64,000 bases of DNA from contig NZ_CAKMRU010000001.1 in NCBI RefSeq assembly GCF_928368155.1, forward strand, positions 124,001 through 188,000, read 5' to 3'. Of this stretch, positions 20,103 through 28,987 are shown piece after piece. Origin of the DNA: Anaerococcus ihuae. GTDB taxonomy: Bacteria; Bacillota; Clostridia; Tissierellales; Peptoniphilaceae. Numbering within the stretch: position 1 is the stretch's first letter; every line of letters begins with the position of its first letter. The translations under genes were made by a program, and so were the position numbers. The notes under the pieces are model-generated. The model had not been told where the DNA came from. It did no database searches and worked only from the letters and a program-made list of their open reading frames with translations.

Positions 20103-21828
20103 AGTTTGCTATTAAATTTTTCATATAGATTGAAACTATTTTTGAGAAATTGTCTAAATTTTTTATCCTACAAAAATCAGTTCCATATATTAATTTTGCA
20201 TTTTCTATATCTTCATCTTCTCCAGTAAATACTCCCAAAACTTGGATTCCATCGCTTTTTAAAGATCTTATTTCTTTTGCAGTATCATCAACTGCTTTTT
20301 TGTCTATATATTGGTCCTTAATTTTTGCATTTACTGTATTTATATTGTGCTTTTCATCATTTGGGCGTCCGTCCGATAAAATTATTAAAATTTTTCTCAC
20401 ACTTTCATTTTTATCTTCATTGATTAATTTGTGGATTGTTTTAAAGGCAAGACCATCTCTGTTTGCACCAGAAGCGAAAAAATTATAAATATTTTCATTT
20501 TTTCCCTTATCTTTAAAATCCCTGTACATATTAAAAACTGTATAATCTCTTAAAGTTGAAAAAGAAGAAACTCTTATAGGAATATTTACCTTATCCATGG
20601 CATTTGCAATTATAAAAGCTTGGTTTGCTACAAGATTTTGCCTTTTGATTTGGCTTGCCGATCCGTCAATTAGTAAATCCAATTGAAATTTTGGTTTTGG
20701 ATCTTTGTTATTTGAAAAAAATACTTTGGATTCATTTAATACAGGAGCCCTCCAAACATTTATAGAATCAAGAAGCCCATAATTTTTTCTGTAAAGCTCA
20801 TCTTCTTCGTGATTTGCTAAAGAATTTTCTATAGTTCTTGTTAGCTCATTTACAGCCCTGTTGTTTATTGAAAGATTATTTTCAATATATTCTTTTGTTT
20901 TTTCCCTTTGTTTTTTCCTAACTTTTTGGTTGAATTTTGCATTTGGAGAATCAGTGTATTCTCCCTTGGTAAAATACAATTTTTTTGATTTATGAATGCC
21001 CTTGGCAAGTTCTTTTTCCAAAAGTTCTTGCCTTTTTTTGCTTATAGAAAGTTTTCCATAAAAATCCTCTATAAAGGAATCTTCTCTTTTGTCTTTTTCA
21101 CTATCAGATTTTTCAAAGATAAATATATCCTTGTTCATATCTTCTTTTTTTTCTTCAAAATAAATATAACCATTAAATTCTGCTGATTGGATTTGAAATT
21201 GGTCTTCAATATTTTTTTCAATGTCAGACTCGTCCAAATCTTCATGATCAAAATTTTTGGGTTTTTCTTCCTTTATCATTTGATCAAAAAGTTCATTGTA
21301 TTGGTCAAATCTTTCAAAAAGAAAATATTTTTTGAAAAGCTCGTTTAATTTTTCAATTATTTCGCTAGACTTATAGGTATCAATTGAAAAAAGTTCAGCA
21401 TAAAAATCTCTTACAAGCCTTGCTTCGGTTATAGGTTTATTAAAAATTTTCCCATAATAGGCCTTTTCAATTTGTTCGTAAACATTGTCGGTTTCTTTTT
21501 TGTATTGGTATTTGTCGAGAATTTTTTTGGCATAAGATTTTCTTAAATCTTTTATAACAAGATTTGTTTTTTCTAATTTTCTGTAGGATAAATCTTCCAA
21601 CAAAAGAAGGGTGATTGCCTTAAATTCTTCAAAAAAAGGGTTGTCCTTTTTTAAATAAGAAAAAAATGAAGAAAATAAATCAAGCCTAAAATTTTTAAAC
21701 TTGTACCCTTCAATTATATTTTTGTAATTTTTATCCATGGGAAAGTATGATTTTGGAAAAATTTTATAATCATCAGCAAAATCCCAAATTACATTCATTG
21801 CCCTTAACTTTTCGAAAGTATCAGTCAT
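20101..21828 (-). CDS. VWA-domain protein (partner of MoxR ATPase)
   Basis: This is a 575-residue soluble protein with a C-terminal von Willebrand A domain from about residue 380. It shows the metal-site motif DGSAS (388-392), a Thr/Asp-containing central part and ILIILSDGRPND. The first ~370 residues are charged and unlike anything I can name. The start at 21828 is chosen because it overlaps the MoxR stop by 8 bp; an upstream in-frame ATG would lie deep in the other gene. MoxR/VWA pairs (CbbQ-CbbO, NorQ-NorD and similar) remodel or activate metal enzymes. No target enzyme lies next to this pair, so the client is unknown. Confidence 0.8.
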   Translation of the reverse strand: MTDTFEKLRAMNVIWDFADDYKIFPKSYFPMDKNYKNIIEGYKFKNFRLDLFSSFFSYLKKDNPFFEEFKAITLLLLEDLSYRKLEKTNLVIKDLRKSYAKKILDKYQYKKETDNVYEQIEKAYYGKIFNKPITEARLVRDFYAELFSIDTYKSSEIIEKLNELFKKYFLFERFDQYNELFDQMIKEEKPKNFDHEDLDESDIEKNIEDQFQIQSAEFNGYIYFEEKKEDMNKDIFIFEKSDSEKDKREDSFIEDFYGKLSISKKRQELLEKELAKGIHKSKKLYFTKGEYTDSPNAKFNQKVRKKQREKTKEYIENNLSINNRAVNELTRTIENSLANHEEDELYRKNYGLLDSINVWRAPVLNESKVFFSNNKDPKPKFQLDLLIDGSASQIKRQNLVANQAFIIANAMDKVNIPIRVSSFSTLRDYTVFNMYRDFKDKGKNENIYNFFASGANRDGLAFKTIHKLINEDKNESVRKILIILSDGRPNDEKHNINTVNAKIKDQYIDKKAVDDTAKEIRSLKSDGIQVLGVFTGEDEDIENAKLIYGTDFCRIKNLDNFSKIVSIYMKNLIAN

Positions 21829-22729
21829 CAAATACACTCTCTTTGATTTCTTTTGGAAGTTTTGAATCAACGCTATCTCTTACAAGCTCTCTTTCAAATT
21901 CATCAAAAGATTTATTAATTAGTCCCATTTCTATTGCATCGTATGGGTTAAGTCCTATTTCCATAGTTTCAATTGCAGAAATTAATCCCCTAAGGTCGAC
22001 TGATTTTGTAGAAATTTCCGAATTTTCACTTTTTTCTTGGAGAGATTCAAAAATATCTATAAAAGTTTCCATATATTTTTCTTTTAATTTTGGAAATTTA
22101 TCCCTTAATAAGTGTTTTAAATTTTCTCTTGTAATATTTGGCATATTTATAACCATAAATCTTGATGCAAGTGCCTCGTTTACTTCTCTTGTTCCAACAT
22201 AACCATAATTCATTGTTGCAATAAATCTTGTCTTATCGTCAAGCTTTATTTTGTCATAGCCTGGAATATCAATTACACGTCTGTGATCAAGGGTTGCGTG
22301 GAGGACAGAAATTGCTTCGTTTTTTGCCATATTTATTTCATCCAAAACTCCAAAGCCACCTTTTTTTGCACATTCATAAACTGGACCCTTTCTAAAAACT
22401 ACTTTTCCGTCTTTGAAAGTGTCAGCTCCAACCAAGGAATTGTAATCAGTATTTACGTGAAAAGAAATATCCCATGATGGACGATTAAAAATATAGGAAA
22501 GATTTTGGGCTAAAACATTTTTTCCTGTGGCTTTTGGACCAGAAAGTAAAATATTTTTTCCAGATAAAATTGCAGTGATTGCTTTTTTCAAAACATCTTC
22601 ACCATAATATTTAAATTCTGGTTTAACAATTCTATCCTTGTCCTCATCATCTATATTTGATTTTCTAAATTCTATTATTTTATCAATTAATTTTTGATCT
22701 AAATTTATTTCATTTAAATAATCTATCAT
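21821..22729 (-). CDS. MoxR-type AAA+ ATPase
   Basis: This is a 302-residue AAA+ ATPase. Walker A is GPKATGKN (64-71), Walker B is GVLDEINMA (Asp130-Glu131), a sensor-1 segment reads FIATMNYGYVGT and a downstream arginine region is NEALASRFMV. This is the CbbQ/NorQ/MoxR layout. Such ATPases act with a VWA partner to insert cofactors or remodel protein complexes. The VWA gene starts within its last codons. The ATG is preceded by TGAGGTG on the minus strand, in a short region shared with the divergent marR promoter. Confidence 0.87.
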   Translation of the reverse strand: MIDYLNEINLDQKLIDKIIEFRKSNIDDEDKDRIVKPEFKYYGEDVLKKAITAILSGKNILLSGPKATGKNVLAQNLSYIFNRPSWDISFHVNTDYNSLVGADTFKDGKVVFRKGPVYECAKKGGFGVLDEINMAKNEAISVLHATLDHRRVIDIPGYDKIKLDDKTRFIATMNYGYVGTREVNEALASRFMVINMPNITRENLKHLLRDKFPKLKEKYMETFIDIFESLQEKSENSEISTKSVDLRGLISAIETMEIGLNPYDAIEMGLINKSFDEFERELVRDSVDSKLPKEIKESVFDD

Positions 22730-22774
22730 AATTCACCTCAACTGATATTATACAACAAAAATTTTTAGAGGCTA

Positions 22775-22802
22775 TTGACAAAGTCCATTTTAGGACTATA
22801 AT
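22775..22802 (+). promoter_or_regulatory. marR-ABC promoter with internal operator
   Basis: TTGACA (22775-22780) and TATAAT (22797-22802) are 16 bp apart. The spacer holds a palindrome, AGTCC (22782-22786) and GGACT (22793-22797), which a MarR dimer bound there would use to block RNA polymerase. Confidence 0.7.
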
Positions 22803-22825
22803 AATTAAAAATAGAAAGGAAGAAA

Positions 22826-23269
22826 ATGAAAAAAGATAAATCACTTGAAATTTTTAAATTATTTTCCTTAATTAGAAAAGTGCAGGGCCTAAAAAACCAA
22901 AGCTTCAAAGATAGAAAAGCTAATGGAATTGAGACTGCAATTTTTTTATTTCTAATTTATGAAGAAAAAATCACTCAAGCTATGATTGTAGAAAGAATGG
23001 CTGTTGCCAAACAAACAATCAATAATGTAATAATTGAGCTTTGTGAAAAAGAATATATAAAAAAAATTTCAGATAAAGATGATAAGAGAGTAAAAATTTT
23101 GGTATTGACTGAAAAAGGAAAAATTTATGCTGATGAATTTTTAAAACCCTTAATTGAATTTAATGAGAAATTATATGATAAGTTGGGAGAAGAAAAAATT
23201 GATCAAATGACAAAAGACTTTTCAGATCTTGCTGAAATTTTGTGCGTATTTAATAAGGAGGAGATTTGA
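22826..23269 (+). CDS. MarR family transcriptional regulator
   Basis: This 147-residue winged-helix regulator reads KITQAMIVERMAVAKQTINNVIIELCEKEYIKK in the recognition region, followed by the wing DKDDKRVKILVLTEKG, both typical of MarR. It is the first gene of an operon with two ABC exporter genes, and its stop overlaps the TTG start of the next gene. Autorepression through the palindrome between the -35 and -10 boxes, relieved by a compound the exporter removes, is the usual arrangement and is inferred here. Confidence 0.9.
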   Translation: MKKDKSLEIFKLFSLIRKVQGLKNQSFKDRKANGIETAIFLFLIYEEKITQAMIVERMAVAKQTINNVIIELCEKEYIKKISDKDDKRVKILVLTEKGKIYADEFLKPLIEFNEKLYDKLGEEKIDQMTKDFSDLAEILCVFNKEEI

Positions 23270-25032
23270 ATAGTTTAAAAGAATTTTTTGAGAATTTTAA
23301 ATATCTTACGCCAGCCTTTGGAGATTATAAGAAAAATGCAAAAATTTCTATGTTTGCAACGACCATAGAAACCATTTTGGAGCTAGTTGTTCCAACTATA
23401 ATGGCACTTATAATCGATAGGGCAGTAAGCAGGAAAGATATAAAAATGACTCTAATTTTGGGTGGACTAATGATTTTGGTTTCACTTTTGTGCATGTATA
23501 CAGGAATGGTCGCAACCAAACACGCATCGGCAACTTCCTCAGGTTTTGGAGCAAATTTAAGAAAAATTTCATTTGGAAAAATTCAAGAATTTGGTTTTGA
23601 AGATTTGGAAGAATTTAGGACTTCATCTTTAATAACAAGACTTACAAGTGATATCCAACAAATCATTTTTTCTGTATTTTTGGGAGTAAGATTTATTATA
23701 AAAACTTTGGTTATGGCAATTGTTGCAGTAATTTTATCAGTAAAAGTTTCACCAAGACTTTCACTTTTATTTTTGGTGACCTTGCCACTTTTGCTTGTAG
23801 CCATATTTTTTACCATGTCTAAGGCAATTCCTGGATTTAAACAATACAGGAAAGAATTTGACAAATTAAATCAAATTATTCAAGAATCCTTAGCAAATAT
23901 TAGGGTTGTAAAATCTTTTGTAAGAGATGATTTTGAAATCAAAAAACTAAGAGAACAAAATTTCACCATGTTCAAATTAATTGATAAGGCTGGTGGGGCA
24001 ATTTCATATATTTTTCCAATTGCAAATGTAATTATGTTTGGATCTATGATTTCCATTGTTTGGTTTGGTGGAAATGAAATTATTAGTGGAAAAATCCAAG
24101 TTGGAGAGCTAATGAGTTTTATCATGTATTCAATGATGCTTTTGGGAGCATTTATTGGAATTTCTATGGTTTTAGTTCAAATGATGTCATCAAGTCCAGG
24201 AGTTGTTAGACTTGCTGAGGTTATAGAACATAAGCCTTACATGAATAATGATGAAAAAATAAATAATCTTGAAGTTAAAGATGGGTCAATTGATTTTTCA
24301 AATGTTTCATTTAAATACGGAAAAGATTCTGATAATTTTGCCCTAAAAAATATTAATCTTCACATAAAAGAGGGAGAATCAATTGGGATTTTGGGTTCAA
24401 CCGGATCAAGTAAATCAAGTTTAGTTCAATTAATTCCAAGACTTTATGATATTTATGAAGGGGAAATTAAAGTTGGTGGAGAAAATATTAAAAAATATGA
24501 TTTAAAAAAATTAAGAGATGCCGTAAATATAGTTTTACAAAAAAACACCTTATTTTCTGGAACAATTGAAGAAAATATAAGGTGGGGTGATGTGAACGCA
24601 TCCTTTGAAGAAGTAGAAAAAGTTTCAAAAATTGCTTGTGCAGATGAATTTATTAAAGAAAGAAAAGATGGATATAAATCAGTTTTGGGTCAAGGAGGAA
24701 GTGGAGTTTCTGGTGGACAAAAACAAAGAATTTGTATTGCAAGGTCTTTGTTAAAAAAACCAAAAGTTTTAATTTTAGATAATTCGACTTCAGCAGTTGA
24801 CACAAAAACAGAAAGAAAAATTGTTGATGGAATAAATAAATATTCCAATAAACTTACAAAAATAATAATATCTCAAAGAGTTTCATCATTTAAAGGCTGT
24901 GATAGGATTATGGTTATGAAAGATGGATATATTGAAGATATTGGAAGTTACGACGAACTTTACAATAAAAACGAATTTTATAAAAAAACCTACGATATGC
25001 AAGAGAAAGGAAGTGATATAGATGAAAAATAA
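23266..25032 (+). CDS. ABC exporter half-transporter (degenerate-site subunit)
   Basis: This 588-residue protein has an N-terminal six-helix ABC exporter membrane domain (about 15-320) and a C-terminal ATPase domain. It begins with TTG, which overlaps the marR stop behind AGGAGGAG. The nucleotide site is altered: Walker A reads GSTGSSKSS, with Ser in place of a Gly, and Walker B reads LILDNSTSAVD, with Asn where the catalytic Glu should be. The signature SGVSGGQKQR is intact. This is the pattern of the non-catalytic subunit of heterodimeric exporters such as BmrC or TM287. The partner is the next gene. Likely substrates are drugs or lipids; the sequence does not say which. Confidence 0.88.
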   Translation: MNSLKEFFENFKYLTPAFGDYKKNAKISMFATTIETILELVVPTIMALIIDRAVSRKDIKMTLILGGLMILVSLLCMYTGMVATKHASATSSGFGANLRKISFGKIQEFGFEDLEEFRTSSLITRLTSDIQQIIFSVFLGVRFIIKTLVMAIVAVILSVKVSPRLSLLFLVTLPLLLVAIFFTMSKAIPGFKQYRKEFDKLNQIIQESLANIRVVKSFVRDDFEIKKLREQNFTMFKLIDKAGGAISYIFPIANVIMFGSMISIVWFGGNEIISGKIQVGELMSFIMYSMMLLGAFIGISMVLVQMMSSSPGVVRLAEVIEHKPYMNNDEKINNLEVKDGSIDFSNVSFKYGKDSDNFALKNINLHIKEGESIGILGSTGSSKSSLVQLIPRLYDIYEGEIKVGGENIKKYDLKKLRDAVNIVLQKNTLFSGTIEENIRWGDVNASFEEVEKVSKIACADEFIKERKDGYKSVLGQGGSGVSGGQKQRICIARSLLKKPKVLILDNSTSAVDTKTERKIVDGINKYSNKLTKIIISQRVSSFKGCDRIMVMKDGYIEDIGSYDELYNKNEFYKKTYDMQEKGSDIDEK

Positions 25033-26878
25033 ATTAAATTCATCCAAAAATAAAACTTCCAAGGGTGCAATAAAAAGGCTTTTAAAATATTTATTTAAAT
25101 ATAAGTGGCAAATGTGCCTTGTAATAATTTCTGTAATTATTTCAACAGCAAGCCAAATTTTTGGAATGGCACTTTTAAGACCTACAATTGATAATACTAT
25201 ATTAAAAGCAGATATATCTGGCCTTATGGCAAATATTATTAAAATGATAGTTTTATTTGGAACAAGCGTTATAACTTCCATAATTTTTTCAAGACTTATG
25301 GTAAGGGTTAGTGAAAGAAGTGTTAAAGATATAAGAAATGAATTATTTGAAAAAGTTCAAAGTTTGGAAGTTGGATTTTTTGACCAAAATACCCACGGGG
25401 AAATAATGTCAAGATTTACAAATGATACTGATATGTTAAGCCAATCCCTATCATCATCAATCCCAAATCTTTTACAATCATTTCTTTTATTTACCGGAAC
25501 TTTTATAATGATGTTTGTAATTAATTTCAAACTAACACTTCTAACAATTTTGACAATATTTTTAATGCTTGCAGTTTTGAAAAGAATAATAAAAAAATCT
25601 ACAAAATTATTTTCGAAAAACCAGGTAGAAATTGGAAAAATGAATGGATTTATAGAAGAAACTTTATCAGGTCAAAAGGTTGTAAAAGTTTTTAATTTTG
25701 AAAATAATTTGATAGAAGAATTTAATAAAACTGCCGATAGGGTTAGAGAATTAATTTGGAAGGCAAACACAGTTATGGGAAAAATTATGCCATTTCTAAA
25801 AAATGGGATTAATATTTCCTACGCAATAATTTGTATAGCTGGTGCTTTTCTTACAATAATTGGTCAAATGAGCGTAGGAACTTTGGTAACATATTTAACC
25901 TATGTAAGGCAATTGCAAAACCCAATCGCTACAGTTTCCCAACAAGCAAATGTCTTGGCTCAAGCTATGGCTGGGGCAAATAGGATTTTTGAAATTTTGG
26001 ATATGGAAGGCGAAAAAGATAATGGATATATTGATCTAGTCCACGCAACAATTGATAAAAATGGAAAATTTCATGAATCAGATACTTTAACAGGAATTTA
26101 TGCTTGGAAAAAAATTGAAAATGGTAAAGCAATATATAAAAAGCTTGAAGGAAAAATTGATTTTGAACACGTTAATTTTTCATATGATGGGAAAAATCAA
26201 ATTTTAAAAGATGTAAGTTTTTATGCAAGACCGGGAGAAAAAATCGCCTTTGTAGGATCAACCGGAGCTGGTAAGACAACCATAACAAATGTAATCACAA
26301 GATTTTATGATATAGATTCAGGATCAATCAAAGTTGATGATATTGATATTAATAAAATTCAAAAACAAGCTTTAAGAAGAGCATTTGGAATGGTACTTCA
26401 AGATGTAAATTTATTTACAGATTCTATATATGAAAATATAAGATATGGAAGGCTAGATGCAAATGACGATGAAATAAAAGCTGCAGCAAGGATGAGCAAG
26501 GCGGATTCTTTTATAAGAAGACTTCCTCAAGGCTATGATACAAAAATTTATGGAAATGGATCAAGTTTATCAGATGGACAAAATCAATTGGTTTCAATTT
26601 CAAGAGCAGCAGTTGATGAGCCGTCAATGTTAATTTTGGATGAAGCAACAAGTTCAATCGATTCAGCTACAGAGCTTACAGTAACAGAAGCTTTGGATAA
26701 TCTTATGGCGGGTTCAACATCGATTGTAATTGCCCACAGATTATCAACAATCAAAAATTCTGACGTAATAATGGTAATGGATGATGGAAGAATAATTGAA
26801 AGAGGAAATCACGAATCTTTAATGGAAAAAAGAGGAACTTACTATCAATTATATACTGGAAAATTGGAATTAGATTAA
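25022..26878 (+). CDS. ABC exporter half-transporter (catalytic-site subunit)
   Basis: This 618-residue half-transporter has a six-helix membrane domain and an ATPase domain. It overlaps the first half by 11 bp. Walker A GSTGAGKTT and Walker B LILDEATSSID are canonical, while the signature motif is weakened to LSDGQNQL. It thus complements its partner: one consensus ATP site made of its own Walker motifs and the partner's signature, and one degenerate site. An insertion of roughly 30 residues before the ATPase domain (around DTLTGIYAWKKIENGKAIYK) matches the longer subunit of BmrD/YfiC-type pairs. A terminator follows. Confidence 0.9.
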   Translation: MKNKLNSSKNKTSKGAIKRLLKYLFKYKWQMCLVIISVIISTASQIFGMALLRPTIDNTILKADISGLMANIIKMIVLFGTSVITSIIFSRLMVRVSERSVKDIRNELFEKVQSLEVGFFDQNTHGEIMSRFTNDTDMLSQSLSSSIPNLLQSFLLFTGTFIMMFVINFKLTLLTILTIFLMLAVLKRIIKKSTKLFSKNQVEIGKMNGFIEETLSGQKVVKVFNFENNLIEEFNKTADRVRELIWKANTVMGKIMPFLKNGINISYAIICIAGAFLTIIGQMSVGTLVTYLTYVRQLQNPIATVSQQANVLAQAMAGANRIFEILDMEGEKDNGYIDLVHATIDKNGKFHESDTLTGIYAWKKIENGKAIYKKLEGKIDFEHVNFSYDGKNQILKDVSFYARPGEKIAFVGSTGAGKTTITNVITRFYDIDSGSIKVDDIDINKIQKQALRRAFGMVLQDVNLFTDSIYENIRYGRLDANDDEIKAAARMSKADSFIRRLPQGYDTKIYGNGSSLSDGQNQLVSISRAAVDEPSMLILDEATSSIDSATELTVTEALDNLMAGSTSIVIAHRLSTIKNSDVIMVMDDGRIIERGNHESLMEKRGTYYQLYTGKLELD

Positions 26879-26883
26879 GAAAA

Positions 26884-26912
26884 AAGCGTAGTGGTCGTTT
26901 GACACTACGCTT
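26884..26912. terminator. Bidirectional terminator between the ABC exporter and the acyltransferase
   Basis: A GC-containing 10-bp stem (26884-26893 with 26903-26912) has a run of A on its left, read as T on the minus strand, and AT-rich sequence on its right. It serves both convergent units. Confidence 0.85.
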
Positions 26913-26913
26913 A

Positions 26914-28809
26914 TTATTTTGCAAAAGAATTTATGATTTCTCTTTCAATAAGATTTCTATAAACTTTTGAACCTTCAACTTCTGGATGAACCATATCTTT
27001 GGCGAATAAATTTGCTTTTTCCTTGGCAAATTTGTACCAATCAACCATGTAGGCGTTTTGATTTTCATCACAGAATTTTTTGATTCTTGCATTAATTGGA
27101 CCTTCCCAAGACTGGCTGTTGATAGTATTTACAAAAAATACCTTTCTTCCTTCAGAAATGTTTAAAATATCAAGCATATTTTGCTTGCTTAAGGTTCCAT
27201 TAGAACCAAGGCTAACAAGGATTATATTTCCAAGTCCATTTTTATTTTTTATATCTTGTAAAACTTTTGGTCCATCAGTCATTTGCCTTCCAACTTCAGC
27301 ATCAAGATAAAGATTAGGATTAAATTCCCTAATAAAAGGATCGACATTTATTAAAACCGAATCCCCAATTGCAGTAATTGAAGTATTTTTTAAAAATTCC
27401 CTTTCATTTTCTGTAAAATTAAAATCATCATAAGCTTTTTTTTCAAAAGTAATTTCTTTTTTTTCAGACTTTTTATTATCATTTTCTTTTTTGTTTTTGT
27501 CTTTTTCATTTGAATTTGAAAGTTTATTCTTGTTCTCTTTTTTCTTTTGATCTTGTAAAAATTTTTCGTTATTTTTCTTAATGTTTTCCTTGTTATCATT
27601 TATTCTTTTTTCAAGATTTTTCATATCTTCAGCCTTAGGATTTGGAATAAAGTTTGCCAAAACATTTAGGCTTAAAATTAGGATAGCAGATATAATAAAA
27701 TATTTTTTTAGGTCAAATTTTTTTTGAAAAATTATATAAGTTATTTCAGATAAAATCAAAACCAAAAATATTTCCAAAATGTAAGCCAAAATCCTACTTT
27801 TTGTAGTATGGGCAAAGGCGTAGGATATAAAAGTATTTATTATATATTGCCACATATAAATGTAATAAGATCTAAGACCTATATAATAAAGAAAAGTTTT
27901 TACAAATCCCATTTCTTTTTTATTAATTGAAATTATATTCTCTTTTTCATAAGTATATAAAAATCCAATTAACAAAGCTTGAATTAAGGTATAAATAGGA
28001 ATAATTATCCTATAAGTATATAAATTTTCCCCGTTTACTAAAAAGTAAATGATAAAGCTTAATAACAAAATACCATACAAAATGTATTTTTCTGAAAATT
28101 CTTTTTCTTTTGAAAAATCAATAATTTTAGTAAAATTATCAACCAAAAGATAGGTGATAGCTCCAATAAAAATTGCATTAATTCTGGTATCTGGACCATA
28201 GTAAATTCTTGAAATATTATTTTTGTCAAAAGAAAAAATAACCATCAACGAGATTGAAATTACTGAAAGTAATCCAAAAACATAAATTCTTATTTCTTTA
28301 TTTGTAAATTTATCTTTATATTTATCCTTAAATTTATCCAATAAATAATTTATCAGATAAAAAATCAAAATAAATTGAATTTGCATGGATATATACCAAA
28401 AATGAGTAAAGATAGAAAAATATCCATTTTTAGTAAAATAAGAACCACCCTTAAAAATTTGGTATAAATTTTGAAAAGCTAGGGCAGATGGAATTGAAGC
28501 TTTGATTGAATCGTGAAAAATAATTTTAGAAAAAATCAAAGCTATTATTAAAGATGAGCTTATTACAAAAATCAAGCTAGGCATAAGCTTTAAAAATCTT
28601 TTTTGAATATTTATTTTAAATTCTTCCAAATTGAAGTTTTCTATACTATTTAATTTTTTCATCATTAAAAATCCACTCATAACAAAAAAGCCGATTACTG
28701 CCATAAATCCACCAGGCAAAATTTGAACTGATGAATGAAAAATGCAAATTGCAATAATAAAAATAGCTCTTAAAAAAGTGAATGAATCTATTTGTTTGTG
28801 TTTTCTCAT
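26914..28809 (-). CDS. OatA-like membrane O-acyltransferase with SGNH domain
   Basis: This 631-residue protein has two parts. An N-terminal acyltransferase-3 membrane domain (about 1-375, ten or more helices) begins with KQIDSFTFLRAIFIIAICIFH. A Lys/Glu/Asn-rich linker follows (about 395-450), then an extracellular SGNH hydrolase-fold domain with IGDSVLINVD (nucleophile Ser), VSLGSNG and the catalytic pair in DMVHPEVEGS. This is the layout of peptidoglycan O-acetyltransferase OatA, which confers lysozyme resistance. Other wall glycopolymers could be the acceptor. It is the only gene on its transcript and diverges from the surface phosphatase gene. Confidence 0.85.
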   Translation of the reverse strand: MRKHKQIDSFTFLRAIFIIAICIFHSSVQILPGGFMAVIGFFVMSGFLMMKKLNSIENFNLEEFKINIQKRFLKLMPSLIFVISSSLIIALIFSKIIFHDSIKASIPSALAFQNLYQIFKGGSYFTKNGYFSIFTHFWYISMQIQFILIFYLINYLLDKFKDKYKDKFTNKEIRIYVFGLLSVISISLMVIFSFDKNNISRIYYGPDTRINAIFIGAITYLLVDNFTKIIDFSKEKEFSEKYILYGILLLSFIIYFLVNGENLYTYRIIIPIYTLIQALLIGFLYTYEKENIISINKKEMGFVKTFLYYIGLRSYYIYMWQYIINTFISYAFAHTTKSRILAYILEIFLVLILSEITYIIFQKKFDLKKYFIISAILILSLNVLANFIPNPKAEDMKNLEKRINDNKENIKKNNEKFLQDQKKKENKNKLSNSNEKDKNKKENDNKKSEKKEITFEKKAYDDFNFTENEREFLKNTSITAIGDSVLINVDPFIREFNPNLYLDAEVGRQMTDGPKVLQDIKNKNGLGNIILVSLGSNGTLSKQNMLDILNISEGRKVFFVNTINSQSWEGPINARIKKFCDENQNAYMVDWYKFAKEKANLFAKDMVHPEVEGSKVYRNLIEREIINSFAK

Positions 28810-28878
28810 GTATCCCCCAATGAAGTTAATTATAAATTATCAAGAGAAAAATATCAATAGATTAGCGAAATTGTAACC

Positions 28879-28919
28879 TTTGTAATAATATTAAATAAAT
28901 TATACATAATTATTACAAA
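28879..28919. repeat. Inverted repeat in the oatA-like/phosphatase intergenic region
   Basis: Perfect 11-bp arms TTTGTAATAAT (28879-28889) and ATTATTACAAA (28909-28919) are nested inside 7-bp arms TAGCGAA (28863-28869) and TTCGCTA (28944-28950). There is no T-run, so a regulatory site or an RNA structure is likelier than a terminator. Confidence 0.55.
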
Positions 28920-28928
28920 ATATTATAA
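28901..28928 (+). promoter_or_regulatory. Weak candidate Pho-box before the surface phosphatase
   Basis: TATACA (28901), ATTACA (28912) and TTATAA (28923) are at 11-bp steps. The match is poorer than at pstS, and the region is very AT-rich, so chance is a real possibility. Confidence 0.3.
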
Positions 28929-28987
28929 ATTTTTTAATAAAAATTCGCTATATTATTTACAGAACAAGAAAAATTTTGGAGGAAATA

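Noticed and set aside
27390-27599. A Lys-rich reading frame inside the acyltransferase gene
   Set aside because: It is an out-of-frame shadow of the low-complexity linker, with no start site.
28863-28950. A riboswitch before the phosphatase gene
   Set aside because: There are paired arms but no conserved aptamer core that I recognise, and no terminator or anti-terminator pair.
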